Shown piece after piece: positions 1 to 10,800 of a DNA stretch of 60,035 nt (position 1 is the first letter of the stretch; each line of letters starts with the position of its first letter). This stretch comes from Ophiocordyceps camponoti-saundersi (nom. inval.). Taxonomy: Eukaryota > Ascomycota > Sordariomycetes > Hypocreales > Ophiocordycipitaceae. The DNA lies in the NCBI GenBank assembly GCA_003339415.1, contig PDHQ01000214.1, forward strand, positions 1 to 60,035, written 5' to 3'. The position numbers and the translations under genes were made by a program. Under the pieces are notes generated by a model. The model made no database searches. It was not told where the DNA came from and was given only the letters and a program-made list of their open reading frames with translations.

Positions 1-134
1 TAAAAAAGAAAATCTTATAAAGAAAATTACTTTCGAAACTATAAGAAGTAATTAACTATATAAGTACTTATACCCTATATTATTCTTAGTTTTTACTTAA
101 GTTTTAAAAGTTTAAAACTATAAAAAGGGGAACG
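1..134. other. AT-rich flank, no gene seen
   Basis: Almost pure A/T with TpA excess and virtually no CpA or TpG. No coherent reading frame or repeat boundary is visible. It lies directly outside the LTR that starts at 135. Confidence 0.5.
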
Positions 135-1233
135 TGTAATAAACCGGCTATAAGTACTTATATACTTATTTAATTACTAAGCAAACTACTTAGTAAAATC
201 TGCGATAAAAGATTATATAAGCGGATAATATTACTTATATTAGTAAGCTACTTAAATAAGGTATAAAATACTAATATTTAAATATTTAAATATTTTATAT
301 ATATACTTAATAAAGGTATTTCGATTACCTAAGCGGATTTCCTATTTAGGAAATCTTATATAATATATACTTAGTAATACTTTAATATTTTATAAATATT
401 AGGTACTTATATTATTAAGCCTTAAAGCGTATAAAGAAATATTAAGACTTTAAAGCTATTTCTCTTAATACTTAATAAAAATATATAGCTTTAATAAGCT
501 TAGCCGAGCTTAGCCGAGATTAGCCGAACTACCTTATTCCTAATCGGACTTACCGGAGATATCGGAGATAAGCGGACTTAACGATAAGCGTAGCGATTAG
601 GAAATTATATAGCGATCGAAAAAAAGATAAGCTTTTAAGCTTTTATTCGCTATAAAGAAGCGGGGTAAAAGCGGGGCAGATAAGAATACGGAATCTTACT
701 CGCTAAGAGAAGCGAGGTAAAAGTAAGTTTTAGTTTCTAGAAGTTTCTAAGGGCTTCTATAGAATTAATAAGTAAAGGAAGAAAAAGGCTATATAAGGAG
801 GCTTTCCCTCCCTCTCTTTCCTTTCCTTTTCCTTTTCCTTCTTTAAGCTTTTAATTCTAGAAAAGGTTTTAAGTCTTAAGAAATATCTTACTTTAATTTT
901 TAAAATTAGTAATTAATAATTATTTATTTATTTATTTATTTATATTATTTAATCCTTCTTTTATTAGTAAGCGTAAGAAATAATACTTTTAATATTTCTT
1001 ATTTTTTATTAATAATAAAAGCTTCCTATCGCCTTAAAAGAGTCTAAAGCGAAAATACCCTTCTTACTAACCTTAGTACTAACCTTATATAATAAGGCTT
1101 AGCTAGAATTAAGGGCTCTATTTAGTAGTAAGGTTAGGAGGAAGGAAATTAGACTTTTTATCTTTTTATTACTTATTTACTTATCTTATCTTAGATAAGA
1201 AGATAAGAGATAGAAGAGGTAAGGTCCGTAATA
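135..1233 (+). repeat. Probable long LTR (element H), RIP-mutated
   Basis: The segment starts with TGTAATAA and ends with GTCCGTAATA, which reads as a TG...CA LTR whose last CA has become TA. The solo LTR at 16130-17092 starts TGTAATAATC and ends ATCCGTAACA. Both share a TATA-like box followed by a pyrimidine-rich run and then CTTCTTTAAGCTTTTAAT, so they belong to related families. No second copy with the same end lies in the window and the flanks (GAACG before, CTTTA after) do not form a duplication. It is therefore either a 5' LTR whose partner is lost or a degraded solo LTR. The 5' boundary rests on one motif and is the less certain one. Confidence 0.5.
790..797 (+). promoter_or_regulatory. 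TATA-like box in LTR H
   Basis: TATATAAG is followed at once by a pyrimidine-rich run (about 803-846). The same order, TATAAAAG then a CT-rich run, occurs at 16790 in the related LTR, which supports a Pol II core promoter of the retroelement. Activity is not expected after RIP. Confidence 0.4.
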
Positions 1234-1479
1234 CTTTACGCCTCCGCGCTAGGAAAACGGCTATTAAGCTAATTTCTAAAGTCGTACGCCGCCTTAGCTA
1301 TTTTCGGGCGGTAATAATTTAGTTAGCCGGTTAATACCTAGCGTGGGGGCCTTACGCCCGCCGTTACCTTTATTATAATAGCGGTTTATTTTTAAGTTAT
1401 CGCTATATTCGCAGCTATTAGAGCGGGGCTTATAAGCTTTATATTTAGAATTTAAAAGGCCGGTATTATAATTATTTCT

Positions 1480-1728
1480 AGTTAGATAATAACGAAGATA
1501 AGGATAAAAACGAAGAAGAAGATAATAATAAAAATAAAAGCGAGGATAAAGATAAAAAGGATAAAAATAAAGATAATAATAATAATAAAAAAGAAGAAAA
1601 GGCTAAGAGTAAGGGCGAGGGGGAGGAGGAGGATAAGTTAGATAATAACTTTAATAATAATAAAGGTAATAATAAGGACGATAATAATAAGCTTATTATA
1701 TTGCTAGCGGTTTATACTTACTATTATT
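1480..1728 (+). pseudogene. Lys/Asp/Glu/Asn-rich low-complexity frame
   Basis: From about 1484 one plus-strand frame is open for roughly 80 codons and encodes a highly charged run dominated by Lys, Asp, Glu and Asn (GAT, GAA, AAT, AAA, AAG), then a short hydrophobic end and TAG. RIP turns Asp GAC/GAT into Asn, so the original was probably a Lys/Asp/Glu tract. It lies just inside LTR H and could be part of a gag-like or nucleolar-type charged region. No family can be assigned. The trinucleotide-like composition means it could also be simple-sequence DNA that happens to stay open. Confidence 0.35.
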
Positions 1729-1999
1729 AGGCAATATAAAGTAAAGAGTAGTAGCTATTTAACTCTTTTCGTATAGCGTTAAATTTATAAGCTTAGGGGG
1801 CAGTAGCGGTGCGAGTCTCTTAATAATTACTTCTATCTTAATTATAATCTTATCCGTTATAACTAGTTATATAAAAGCGTTATTTAGACTTTTTTTTATT
1901 ATAATATTTATTAAGTTATTTTTATTATTAATTTAAAATATTTTAATAATTTTCTTTCTTTTATATAATTTACGTAAAGCTATAATATTAATTATAAGC

Positions 2000-3660
2000 C
2001 TTTTCCCCCTTATATTACTAAGCTTAACTAAGTAATTATAAAAGGAGTATAAGTTTATATAAAATATAAAAGGGATATTTAGTAGCGAGAGGCTTTATAT
2101 AATTTTCTAAAATATAATATTAAGAGCGATTCTACTATTAATTTTTTATATAATATTATATAATTTACTTATATATACGCTACGCGTTACTTTTTTATAT
2201 TTTATTAAGGATTAGTATATAATATTATTATAAATAAAGATTTCGTTCTTTATATAAGCTACTTTTTTACTTAATATAATTATAAATCTTATTTATAAAA
2301 ATAAGTTTTTATTATTCGTAAATAAGCTATTAGTAAAAATCTAAAGCTTTATATAGGGAAGGTTAAGAGGGATAAAGTATAGTCCTTAGTCGGCGTTTTT
2401 AATTTACTATTATACGCGGGCGTTTAAAGCGTTATAGTTTTCCTTTATTAGTTCCTAAACTTAAGTAATAGCTAAGAGGTTATACGCTATTTTAAGCTAG
2501 CAAATTAATAAGATATACGCTATTTTAAGCTAGCAAATTAAGAAGATATACGCTCCTTATATATATTATAAAAGATACGCTTATAGGGCGTTTTCTCCGG
2601 CTAGGTTAATAATTTATAATACTTTAGCCTAGCCTTTTTATATAAAGAGAATATTATTACTTTTAAGGGAAATTCGTCCGCTGTTAAATTTAATTAATAT
2701 CTTATATAAGAAGTATATTTTTAGCTTTGTATAAAAGTTTTATTATTTTAGGGACTCTTCCTCGAGGGCTAAGAAGGCGGGCGAAATAAAGGAGAGCATA
2801 TTATCCGTTTATATTCCTATAAGGCCGAAGGAATTAAAGCTAAAAAGTATAAAAAGGAGGTATAAGTTATATATTAAAGTTATTATCTTTAAGTTTATAT
2901 AGTAATATTTATAATATATTTTAAACTAATAAATACTTAATTTTATAATACTATAAAGCGGGCGATAAATATATAAAATAATATTTTTCGGAAAATAGTC
3001 TTTTAATTCTTTTAGTAATTATATAAAAATCGGTCTCGTTAAGTAATTATAAGATTATATATACGCTTAAGTAATATCTCGAAGCTTAGTATATATATTA
3101 TATAATTATATAAAGGAAAGGCTTAGGGCGAGAATTAGTTTCTAGCTTATTTATAAAATTATAGGGGATTAAGTAAATATAGTAATTTTATTAATATTAG
3201 CATAGCCTTATATAATAAGTTATAATTTCTTATATAGCTTTATAATTTTATTTTTAATTTCTTATATAAGCTTTATATAAAAAATATATAGCTTTCTATA
3301 TTTAGCTAGGTTATATTATATAAAAATAAAAATATTCTTAGTAGCGAGGCTATTAATTTTAGCGCGGTTTAATTCCTTAAATAAAAGGCTAGGGGTTATA
3401 TATATATTATATTACTTTAATAACTTATATAGGTATCTAAGCATATAATTATTTAATAGAGAGGAAAAACCGGAGTGCTTAGGGAAAAACCCTTTACTTA
3501 ATATATTCGGCTAGCTTATAAGCTAACTTCGTTATATTAGAAAGCTTAATTATTATAGGAAATATCCGAAGTTACGCTAGTCCTAAGCGAAAGGTACTTA
3601 TACTTCTTATCGCACGTCTTATCTAAGTTCTAAGTAGTTTTAGTATATATATTAGCAGAT
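2000..3660 (+). pseudogene. Decayed long reading frame, unidentified
   Basis: One plus-strand frame reads through about 550 codons as a protein-like sequence rich in Leu, Ile, Tyr and Lys. It is interrupted only by TAA and TAG codons; the part from about 2480 to 3655 was read codon by codon. No TGA was met. Replacing the stops by Gln gives a continuous protein, with segments such as REEKPECLGKNPLL near 3450-3490 retaining more ordinary composition. A 33-bp direct repeat (2481-2556), a multiple of three, lies in the same frame. I do not recognise the family: no RT, integrase DDE or helicase motif could be made out. It may be the coding part of element H or an older element cut by it. Confidence 0.4.
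2481..2556 (+). repeat. 33-bp tandem repeat, 2.3 copies
   Basis: TATACGCTATTTTAAGCTAG recurs at 2481 and 2514 and its start again at 2547, a period of 33 bp. The two full copies are nearly identical, so the duplication is recent or was homogenised. In the open frame it would give an 11-residue repeat. Confidence 0.75.
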
Positions 3661-3790
3661 ACCGTAGCGAAGATAGTTTTTACTTCGTAATCGTACTCTA
3701 TTACTAGATTATAGTCGCTATTAAAAGGGACTTATTCCTCTAATAACCTACGTTATCTAATTATACCCTTACCCCCGTACCTTACCTAAG

Positions 3791-3886
3791 CCTCGGCCGG
3801 GTTACTACTCCTGCCGAGGGAGGAAAGGAGCCCGGCAGGGTCACTACTCTTGCCGGGGTTATGCCGGGGTCGGACCGTACCCCGGC
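3791..3886. repeat. GC-rich island with three consecutive hairpins
   Basis: Within almost pure AT DNA this stretch is GC-rich and keeps CA/TG. It contains perfect inverted repeats CCTCGGC/GCCGAGG (3791-3797 with 3813-3819), CCCGGCA/TGCCGGG (3831-3837 with 3851-3857) and GCCGGGGT/ACCCCGGC (3863-3870 with 3879-3886). The first two also form a direct repeat, GGGTYACTACTCYTGCCG at 3799 and 3838, differing by two C/T changes. It lies just beyond the 3' end and terminator of the minus-strand tRNA gene. It could be a structured RNA, the tail of a tRNA-derived SINE, or a single-copy island spared by RIP. Confidence 0.7.
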
Positions 3887-3900
3887 TATATAGTTAGGGT

Positions 3901-3906
3901 AAAAAA
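3901..3906 (-). terminator. Pol III terminator of the tRNA gene
   Basis: Six A on the plus strand are T6 on the minus strand, 8 bp (7 nt between) past the 3' end of the tRNA. This is the classical Pol III stop and argues that the tRNA is a gene rather than only a tRNA-like repeat. Confidence 0.7.
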
Positions 3907-3913
3907 CACCCGT

Positions 3914-3994
3914 GCCCTCCGCCGGATTCGAACCGATTACCTCTCTTATAGGAGACTAATATCTCTAAACGCTTAACTACTGCGCTAGGAGGGC
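3914..3994 (-). tRNA. tRNA gene (isotype unresolved, 81 nt)
   Basis: On the minus strand the sequence starts GCCCTCC and ends GGAGGGC, a perfect 7-bp acceptor stem. TA and a D arm with stem GCGC/GCGT around AGTAGTTAA follow; the T loop is TTCGAAT in a B box GGTTCGAATCC (complement of 3924-3934). The T stem ATCGG/CCGGC has one A.C and one T.G pair, as C-to-T and G-to-A changes in a GCCGG/CCGGC stem would give. The middle is 8-9 nt longer than a class I tRNA and offers competing hairpins (AGAGA...TCTCC and TCTC...GAGA), so a short intron or a long variable arm is possible. I cannot fix the anticodon. Some RIP-type damage in the stems means it may no longer be functional. Confidence 0.75.
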
Positions 3995-4074
3995 CTAGGG
4001 GTTATAATAATACTATCTTAATAAAGTTATATAGCGAGGGCGGTATCTTTTATCTCTTTCTCTAATAGAAAAGC

Positions 4075-4079
4075 GAAGG
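4075..4079 (+). repeat. Target-site duplication of E1, left
   Basis: GAAGG directly before the 5' LTR is repeated exactly at 7699-7703 directly after the 3' LTR. Confidence 0.9.
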
Positions 4080-4565
4080 TATTAGAATATATATATTACT
4101 AGCTGCTTAGGAATATAACACGCGTCGTAGAGATTACTATCTCTATATAAATAAAGTAAGAGGTTAGAGGTATATATAAAGAGGAGTTAAACTTAAGATA
4201 ATACTAATCTAAGACTAGTATAATATTAATATAATATACGTTATTAATACGATAAAAATCGAGGGTAAGAGGGAGTATAGCTAAATATATATATAATACG
4301 TTAATCTTTTCCGTATTTTTATTTAAGTAAGAAGTTATAAATAAAGTTATTAAATTAATTATTTATAACTCCTTTTACTAGAGTATATTAGATAAGAGAT
4401 ATAATATTTTTTAGCTATATAATTCGGTAAAAATACCCGAACCTTATTAATTAAGTTAATATATATATATATAAAGTTCCTTATAATTATTAACTTATAT
4501 ATTACGATAAAAATAAAACGCGATATTAGCCTCTTATTTAGCTTAAGAAAAATACCTAACTAATA
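4080..4565 (+). repeat. E1 5' LTR (subfamily A)
   Basis: 486 bp, matched to 7212-7698. Starts TATTAGAATATA and ends CTAACTAATA. A stretch near the start, CTAGCTGCTTAGGAATATAA with ACACGCGT, still has CA pairs and is the least mutated part. Subfamily A is recognised by its middle and 3' half (for example TTTTATTTAAGTAAGAAGTT). Confidence 0.9.
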
Positions 4566-4570
4566 CTAAT

Positions 4571-4581
4571 TAGTAATAAGG
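4571..4581 (+). promoter_or_regulatory. Candidate primer-binding site of E1
   Basis: TAGTAATAAGG starts 5 bp after the 5' LTR. Reversing RIP would allow TGGTAACAAGG, which has the TGG expected to pair with a tRNA CCA end. The same TAGTAATAA core is found after the 5' LTRs of E3 and E4 and directly after the LTR of the unrelated element G. The primer tRNA is not known. Confidence 0.4.
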
Positions 4582-5989
4582 CTAGGTTATTTTTATAACG
4601 ATTATCTCTTATTACTTAAAGTATAATTAGATTTAGAAAAATAATCTTAATAATAGTAATTATTTAAATACCGATATATTAAAAGCTATAATTATTATTT
4701 CGATAAATTACGAATATACTTTAACTAATATCTAATTAGTATTTAATAATTTAGATATCTTAATATTTAGTAATAACCTATTATAAGTTAATATTATTTA
4801 CTTATTCTTTTTTTTTAAATTTAGTCTACGGTTTATAAAACCTTACTTTGATTTTAACTTAAAGTTATATTAATCTTAGATTAATCTTAGTAATTACTTA
4901 GTATATTTTATTTTATAATATTTTATAAAAATTAAAAAAAAATCTCTTATAAAGAAATTAATTTAGTAAAATATAAAAAATAAAAATTTTATAAAAAGGA
5001 AAAAAATAAAAATAATAAAAACGAAAAAAAAACTTTAAGATTAGAGTCCCTTAGTATTACTCCTAATATAAACGCCGAGGAGGATACGCCTCCCGCTAAG
5101 CTTAGAGTACGGGGTAAGCGATATTAGTATACTAATAATATTAGTTAAATATTAACTTAAACTTAAATAAAGATTATATTATTATTAAACTTACCTTAGT
5201 ATACTAATTTTTATATAAAGGTATATTATCGCTTATAAAAATAGCTAAAGCTTAAGCTAAGGCCGCTATTATAAAAACTATTTATTAAATTAATATTAGC
5301 TTATATAATATCTAAACTTAGAAAATAAGCTATATATATATTATTATAATAAATACCTATTTTTATATAAGCGTAATAAGCTATTATTAGCTAAGATATT
5401 TATTTCTAATAAGCGTTAATAGCTAGCTTTTACTTATTTATATAATTAATATAATTTTAATAAAGGGGCACTTTTTTTATATTATTATATTTAATTTAAT
5501 CGCGCTATGCTTAGGATAATAGCGTATATAGCGGCGCGGATATAAAAAGATTACGGTTTTTAAGTTACGCGTAATAGGGCGTAATTAAAGTCGCCGCGTT
5601 TATAAGCGATAGTATCCTAGCGCGCGGGCAGAATAAAATAGCTAACGTAATACTTAGAGCGCGAGCTATTAAGGGAGTAAGTAATAAATACGTATATTAA
5701 AAAGAAGCTAAGTTTAGAAATATATTAATATTTAATATAATTTTAATTCGTAGCTAAGTTAAAATTAAGTTAAGATTAATATACTTTTTATACGCTAATA
5801 TATTATTTTATATAGTATATTATTATTATTAATATCGGCCTTTAACTAAAAGCTTAAGATAATAATATAATAGTTATTTAGCGTAGTAAGAGTATAAGGG
5901 TATTATTTAGGTATAAATATAATCTTACCTTAAAGTTAATATAAATCTTTATTATACTTAGCTTAAAATTAACTTAAACTTACTTTTAG

Positions 5990-5996
<7 letters not shown>

Positions 5997-6030
<34 letters not shown>

Positions 6031-6031
6031 T
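5997..6031 (+). repeat. (AAT)n microsatellite in E1
   Basis: A run of AAT/TAA triplets sits about 1.4 kb into the internal region. A run of the same triplet lies at the equivalent place in every other E copy (29528, 31950, 34698, 45757, 53094, 56325) with different lengths. Confidence 0.9.
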
Positions 6032-6434
6032 AACGCGGAGGAGAAGGGAAGAAAGAGAATATAAAGCTAGGGCGCGGGGTAATTTATAAGTAAGATTACT
6101 AACTTAATAATTTACCCCTTTACGATAAGTATATACCCTTACCTTATATTATTAAGGTAAACTAATATTTAAAATATTAGTATATATTTTTATTATTAAG
6201 GTAAATTAATATATAGTAAGTTAGTATATATTATTATTATTAAAGTTAGTATTTAAATTAGTATATACCTCTTAATTATAAAAGGCCCCCTATCCCCTTT
6301 TTAATTTTCCTTTCTTTCCCCCTTATATTAGTTTTTTTAATATTTATTTTTTTTATTTTTCGAAAATTACCTAAACCCCTCCTTATTAGGTATATCTCTT
6401 TTTATTTTATATATTCTATTTACTTTTCTAATCT

Positions 6435-7195
6435 ATAAACTAAAAGAGAAAAGCTATTAGGGGAGTATAATACCCTTACTATACCTCCGGGGCTATAACG
6501 TAAAGAAGAATAACGTATATTATAAAGGTATTAAACCGCCTTAGGGGTATAGTAATAATAATCGAATAGTAAGGATAAGGCTAAAAATAATAAAACTAAG
6601 TTAACGAATATTATAATATAGGAATAAGAAATATTATAAAATAAAGATAACTTTTACTAGCTACGGGGGTTTACTAGTTAATAAGGGATATTCCCTTTTA
6701 TAATAACTAATACTTACTAAGGGTCTCTAAAATAAGACGCCTTAATAATATCCTTATAGCTAGTTTATTAAATATTTAAGGGATTTAATTACTAGTCCTA
6801 TAGCTATTTAAAAATAACTATAGCTATAGGACTAGCTAATAAACTTAAATATTCTATTATAGCGTTATATTATATTTTCTTAGTAACGATATATAACGTT
6901 ATAATTACTACCTTATAGCCCTTATTTACCTTCGATAACGCGAAGGGATAACGCGAAAAATAATTCGATACGCGTTACCTTAAGAGGTAATACTAAAATC
7001 GGTAAGAAAATAATTAAATATCTACCTGATATTAACCTAAACTTATTAATAGATTAGTAAAGTAAAGGGTATCTATAAAACTCTAAACTATATAAGTTCT
7101 TAAAGGTAGAAAAATAATTTAATCTATAATAGCTACTAAAAGAACCTAATTATACCTCGACTACTTATATAGTAAAACGAATATTCTTAACTAGA
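6435..7195 (+). pseudogene. Possible gag-like frame of E1
   Basis: One plus frame through this part reads as a continuous protein of about 250 codons once TAA/TAG are taken as Gln, ending just before the polypurine tract. It includes a Gln/Arg-rich segment near 6950-7010. It is the only protein-like frame found in the internal region. Other copies carry deletions inside it: E5 and E6 lack the part equivalent to about 6608-6785 and E3 the part equivalent to about 6641-6780. No zinc knuckle or enzyme motif is visible, so the gag label is only a guess from its position. Confidence 0.3.
6792..6835. repeat. 16-bp inverted repeat inside E1
   Basis: CTAGTCCTATAGCTAT (6792-6807) is perfectly inverted at 6820-6835 with a 12-nt A/T spacer. 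E3 has a similar but imperfect pair around 32590-32640. It may be a transcript hairpin or just two related words. Confidence 0.8.
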
Positions 7196-7204
7196 AAAGA
7201 AAAG
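7193..7204 (+). promoter_or_regulatory. Polypurine tract of E1
   Basis: AGAAAAGAAAAG ends 7 bp before the 3' LTR, in the position used to prime plus-strand DNA. A similar word precedes the 3' LTR in E3 and E4. On the minus strand TTTTCTTTT follows the left LTR of E2 (split there by E3), E5 and E6. Confidence 0.6.
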
Positions 7205-7211
7205 TTACTAG

Positions 7212-7698
7212 TATTAGAATATATATATTACTAGCTACTTAAGAATATAATATATATTATAAAAATTACTATCTTTATATAAATAAAATAGGAGGTTAGA
7301 AGTATATATAAAGAGGAGTTAAACTTAAGATAATATCGATTTAAAACTAATATAATATTAATATAATATATATTATTAATATAATAGGAATTAAAAGTAG
7401 GAGGGAGTATAGCCGGATATATATATAATATATTAATTTTTTCCGTACTTTTATTTAAGTAAGAAGTTATAAATAGAGTTATTAAATTAATTATTCGTAA
7501 CTCCTTCCGCCGGAGTATATTAGATAGGAGACGTAATATTCTTTTAGCTATATAATCTAGTAGAAATACCCGAACCTTATTAATTAGGTCGATACGTATA
7601 TACGTAGAGTTCCTTATAGCTATTAACTTATATACTATAATAAGAGCGAAACGCGATACTAGCCTCTTATTTAGCTTAAGAAGGATGCCTAACTAATA
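7212..7698 (+). repeat. E1 3' LTR (subfamily A)
   Basis: 487 bp, direct copy of 4080-4565 with differences that are mostly C/T and G/A, as expected if each copy was hit separately by RIP. Followed by the GAAGG duplication at 7699-7703. Confidence 0.9.
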
Positions 7699-7703
7699 GA
7701 AGG

Positions 7704-7889
7704 AAATAAATAAATTTACTATATAGTCGGTAAAATCCTTATATCCCCGCGGGCTTTAACGCGGGATCTTAATAATAAACTTTTTTATATAAATATTAGC
7801 GTCTTTTACGGGAGCTTTATCTAATAAATAATATAATTTAATTTATATTATATAAAACTTTATAAAGCTATTAGGAAGTTTAATAAAAA
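7704..7889. other. Flank between E1 and a decayed frame
   Basis: AT-rich, with one short GC palindrome-like word CCCGCGGGCTTTAACGCGGG at 7745-7764. No gene or repeat boundary was recognised. Confidence 0.4.
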
Positions 7890-10800
7890 TAAACTACTTT
7901 TTAATTAAGACGATTTTATATAGTCTTATTTAACTATAGCGTTCGCGCTAAATTATAACTTAGGAATATAAGAGAAATATTAAGTTTTTATATAAGCGTA
8001 GTTTATTTTATATAGTAAGCGTACGGCTAATATCTCTTTTTATATAAAGCTTATAAACTACCCTTATAGCCTTATAAATTATAATTACTTATATAATAAT
8101 ATCGGGTAATAAGGGCAAAATATTATAAATCTAAAAATACGCGCTAAAAATAAGGAGTATAAGTATAAAGCTATTAAGCTTTACTATATCGTTTAAGTAT
8201 TTTATAATAAGCTAAAGAATTATATTATTATTAGCTTAATCTTAGAGGTTAGTCTTAAGTATATTATACGCGTATTAAAAGGGTATATATAAGCGTTTAA
8301 CCTTACTTATTACTTAGTACGCTTTAATAAGTATCTTTTTATATAAGGAATTAATAATCTATATAAAGAAATAAAACTTATCTAAAGAGAAGTTTATACC
8401 TAAGTTATATATAATTACGTCTAGGGGGCCTTAGTAAATAGTAATTTAATAGCGGTAAAGGGCGTTTTAAGTATCTTAAGTAAAAAGGGATTATACGAAA
8501 ATTATAGCTTAGAAAAATATAGCTTTATTAATAATATAAAGAATATTCTTATCGCTTAGTTATATAATATTTATAATAATCTTATTATTAAAAAAGATAT
8601 TATCTTTAATTAAGAACTTAAATTATTATAGTAAGGGGTTATACGCTTAGTATTAATAGTAAAACCTCTTTATTATATATAGCGAAGCTTTAGAGATATT
8701 ATTATATCTTATATTTCGGAGTAAATTATAAAGATATTCTATATAAGAGTATTTAAAGCGACGGTATAAGTAATAAAGTTATACCTTTATAAAGAAAAGG
8801 GCGGCTTCGCGCGGAGATATATAGGAAAATAAATATCCTTATTTCCGTATAATAAGGATTATCTAACTATTCTTACGTATAATAATATTCTTAATATTAT
8901 TAAAATATACCCCTAGGCGATTTATATTTTTAAGAGAAAAGAGGAATAGCGTAAAGGTATTAAGAGTATAATATTATATAATATTAAAAGGGCTATTAAT
9001 ATTAATTATGCTAATTAAGGTTATAGCGGCCGAGCTACTAAACTTAATTATAATAATATTTAAAGTTTAGTTAATTTATATATCTAAGTTCTCTTATATA
9101 AATATCTTAGCTTAGTTTTTACTAATAATAAAAAAATTCGTAGCGCTTATATCTTAAAATTATCCTTAATATTTTATATAATAAGTATTTATAAGGAAAA
9201 CTTAATTACCTAATTATATAGTTTACTATATAAGGATATTTTCCCTTATAAATTAATATATAAAAGTACTTAAGAGGATAAATTAAGTAGCTTTCTTAGG
9301 AGCGTCTTTATTTTCCTTATATAATAAGTTATTAAGGTTATTAATAATATCGTATCCTTTATACTTAAAGAAGAAGGCTTCGAACTCGTTATCTATAAGG
9401 GGGTCCTTATTAAATTCTTTATATAAAGTAAAATACGCTTTTCTCGCGCGATTGAAATCCCCTTACTTATAATTCGTTAACTAATATTTTTCTTTCTTAT
9501 AAATAAAGTAGCGCTTTTTCGTATAAGGTAACGGATAGCGGTCTTTTTATTAAACTTATTTAAATTTACTTATATAAAACTTTAGCTAAGGTAAATTTAG
9601 TTATAGGGAGTTTATATAATAATATTAATTAACAAAAAACTAATCGGATATTTTCTTATAGTTAAGGGTAACTTAAAGTAATATATAAAAAATAAAAAAA
9701 AACTCTTTATATAAGGGCTTTATAAAAAAAAATACTAGCTTAAGTTCCGGCACCTTATAGTAAGCTTTAGTTATTATAATATAAAGTTAAGTTTCCTTTT
9801 CCTTAAAAGCGCGTTATAGAAGTTATATTTTCTCGATTAATTCCTTAAAAACCTCTAATATTATTTTCTCTAAGTATTTTCTTTATACGGAGGTAAAAAT
9901 TATACTAATCTAATCGGCTTAATATTATATATAATTTATTATTATATTAAAATATAAATTAAGTATTCGGTAAATTTTATCTTACTTTTTCTTAAGTCTT
10001 ATATAGTAAAGGTAATATAACTAAGCTAAGCTTATAAAAATATTTAGAAAAATAGTATAATATTAGTTTTTAATAATACTAATTTATCGGTAATATAATA
10101 TAAAAAGCTTAGCCTTATTATATAAGATATTATATAGATAGCTTAAGTATATCTAATTTTTTCGCTAACTTTTATTAAATATTATAACCTTTTTAAGGGT
10201 AATTAAGCTATTATAAATTAGTTATATAAGAGGAAAGATAAAGGCTAGGCTTTTTAGGATTATTATAAAGGCTATAAATAGGTTTAGTATTTCCTTTACT
10301 TTATATAAGGTTATCTAAGAAATTAGGGTTATATTAGGGGTTATATAAGGAGGAACCTTAATTAATAAGATAATCCTCTAAGTAATCTTTAAGGTAAGGG
10401 TTATTATAATTATTAGAAAAATAGCTAAAATATAATTATACGGAGCCTTAATTACTAAGAGGAATTTCTTAACGAAGCTACTAGTTTATTATATAGTAAT
10501 ACTTTATTCCTTAAAAAGCTATAAGAAAACTTTAAGAAATAGGCGGGAAACTTACTTTATTTAATATTTAGTTTACCTATAAAAGTCTTCCTAAGCGCTA
10601 CTAGTAAGGAGGGAGCTTCTAATCCTTAAGTAAATAGCTTTATCTATAACTTTACTTATATATATTATAAGTTTAATATCTAAAGGTTTATTTACGATTT
10701 TTAAGTTAGTTTCTTAGAAATTTAAGCTAGTCTTTATTTATTATATACGGATTAAAATAATATTTCTTTTAGCTATCTTTTTATATATAATCGGGTTAAG

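Larger units (their letters stand above)
4080..7698 (+). mobile_element. E1: complete non-autonomous LTR retroelement (subfamily A)
   Basis: Two direct LTRs (486 and 487 bp) flank a 2,646-bp internal region, and a perfect 5-bp duplication GAAGG surrounds the whole. The LTR begins TATTAGAATATATATA and ends CCTAACTAATA, as expected from a TG...CA LTR after RIP. A possible primer-binding site follows the 5' LTR and a purine tract precedes the 3' LTR. The internal region is too short for gag-pol; no protease, RT or integrase motif is seen, only one possible gag-like frame (6435-7195). Six other copies (E2-E7) occur in the window. It resembles LARD or TRIM-type elements that depend on another element. 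It is the least disturbed copy and the reference for the others. Confidence 0.9.

Noticed and set aside
4566..5990. Coding region in the first half of the E1 internal sequence
   Set aside because: Stops are dense in the frames examined and no coherent protein appears when TAA/TAG are taken as Gln.
6792..6835. Rho-independent terminator-like hairpin
   Set aside because: The stem is AT-rich, there is no following T run of note, and the host is a eukaryotic retroelement; it was kept only as an inverted repeat.
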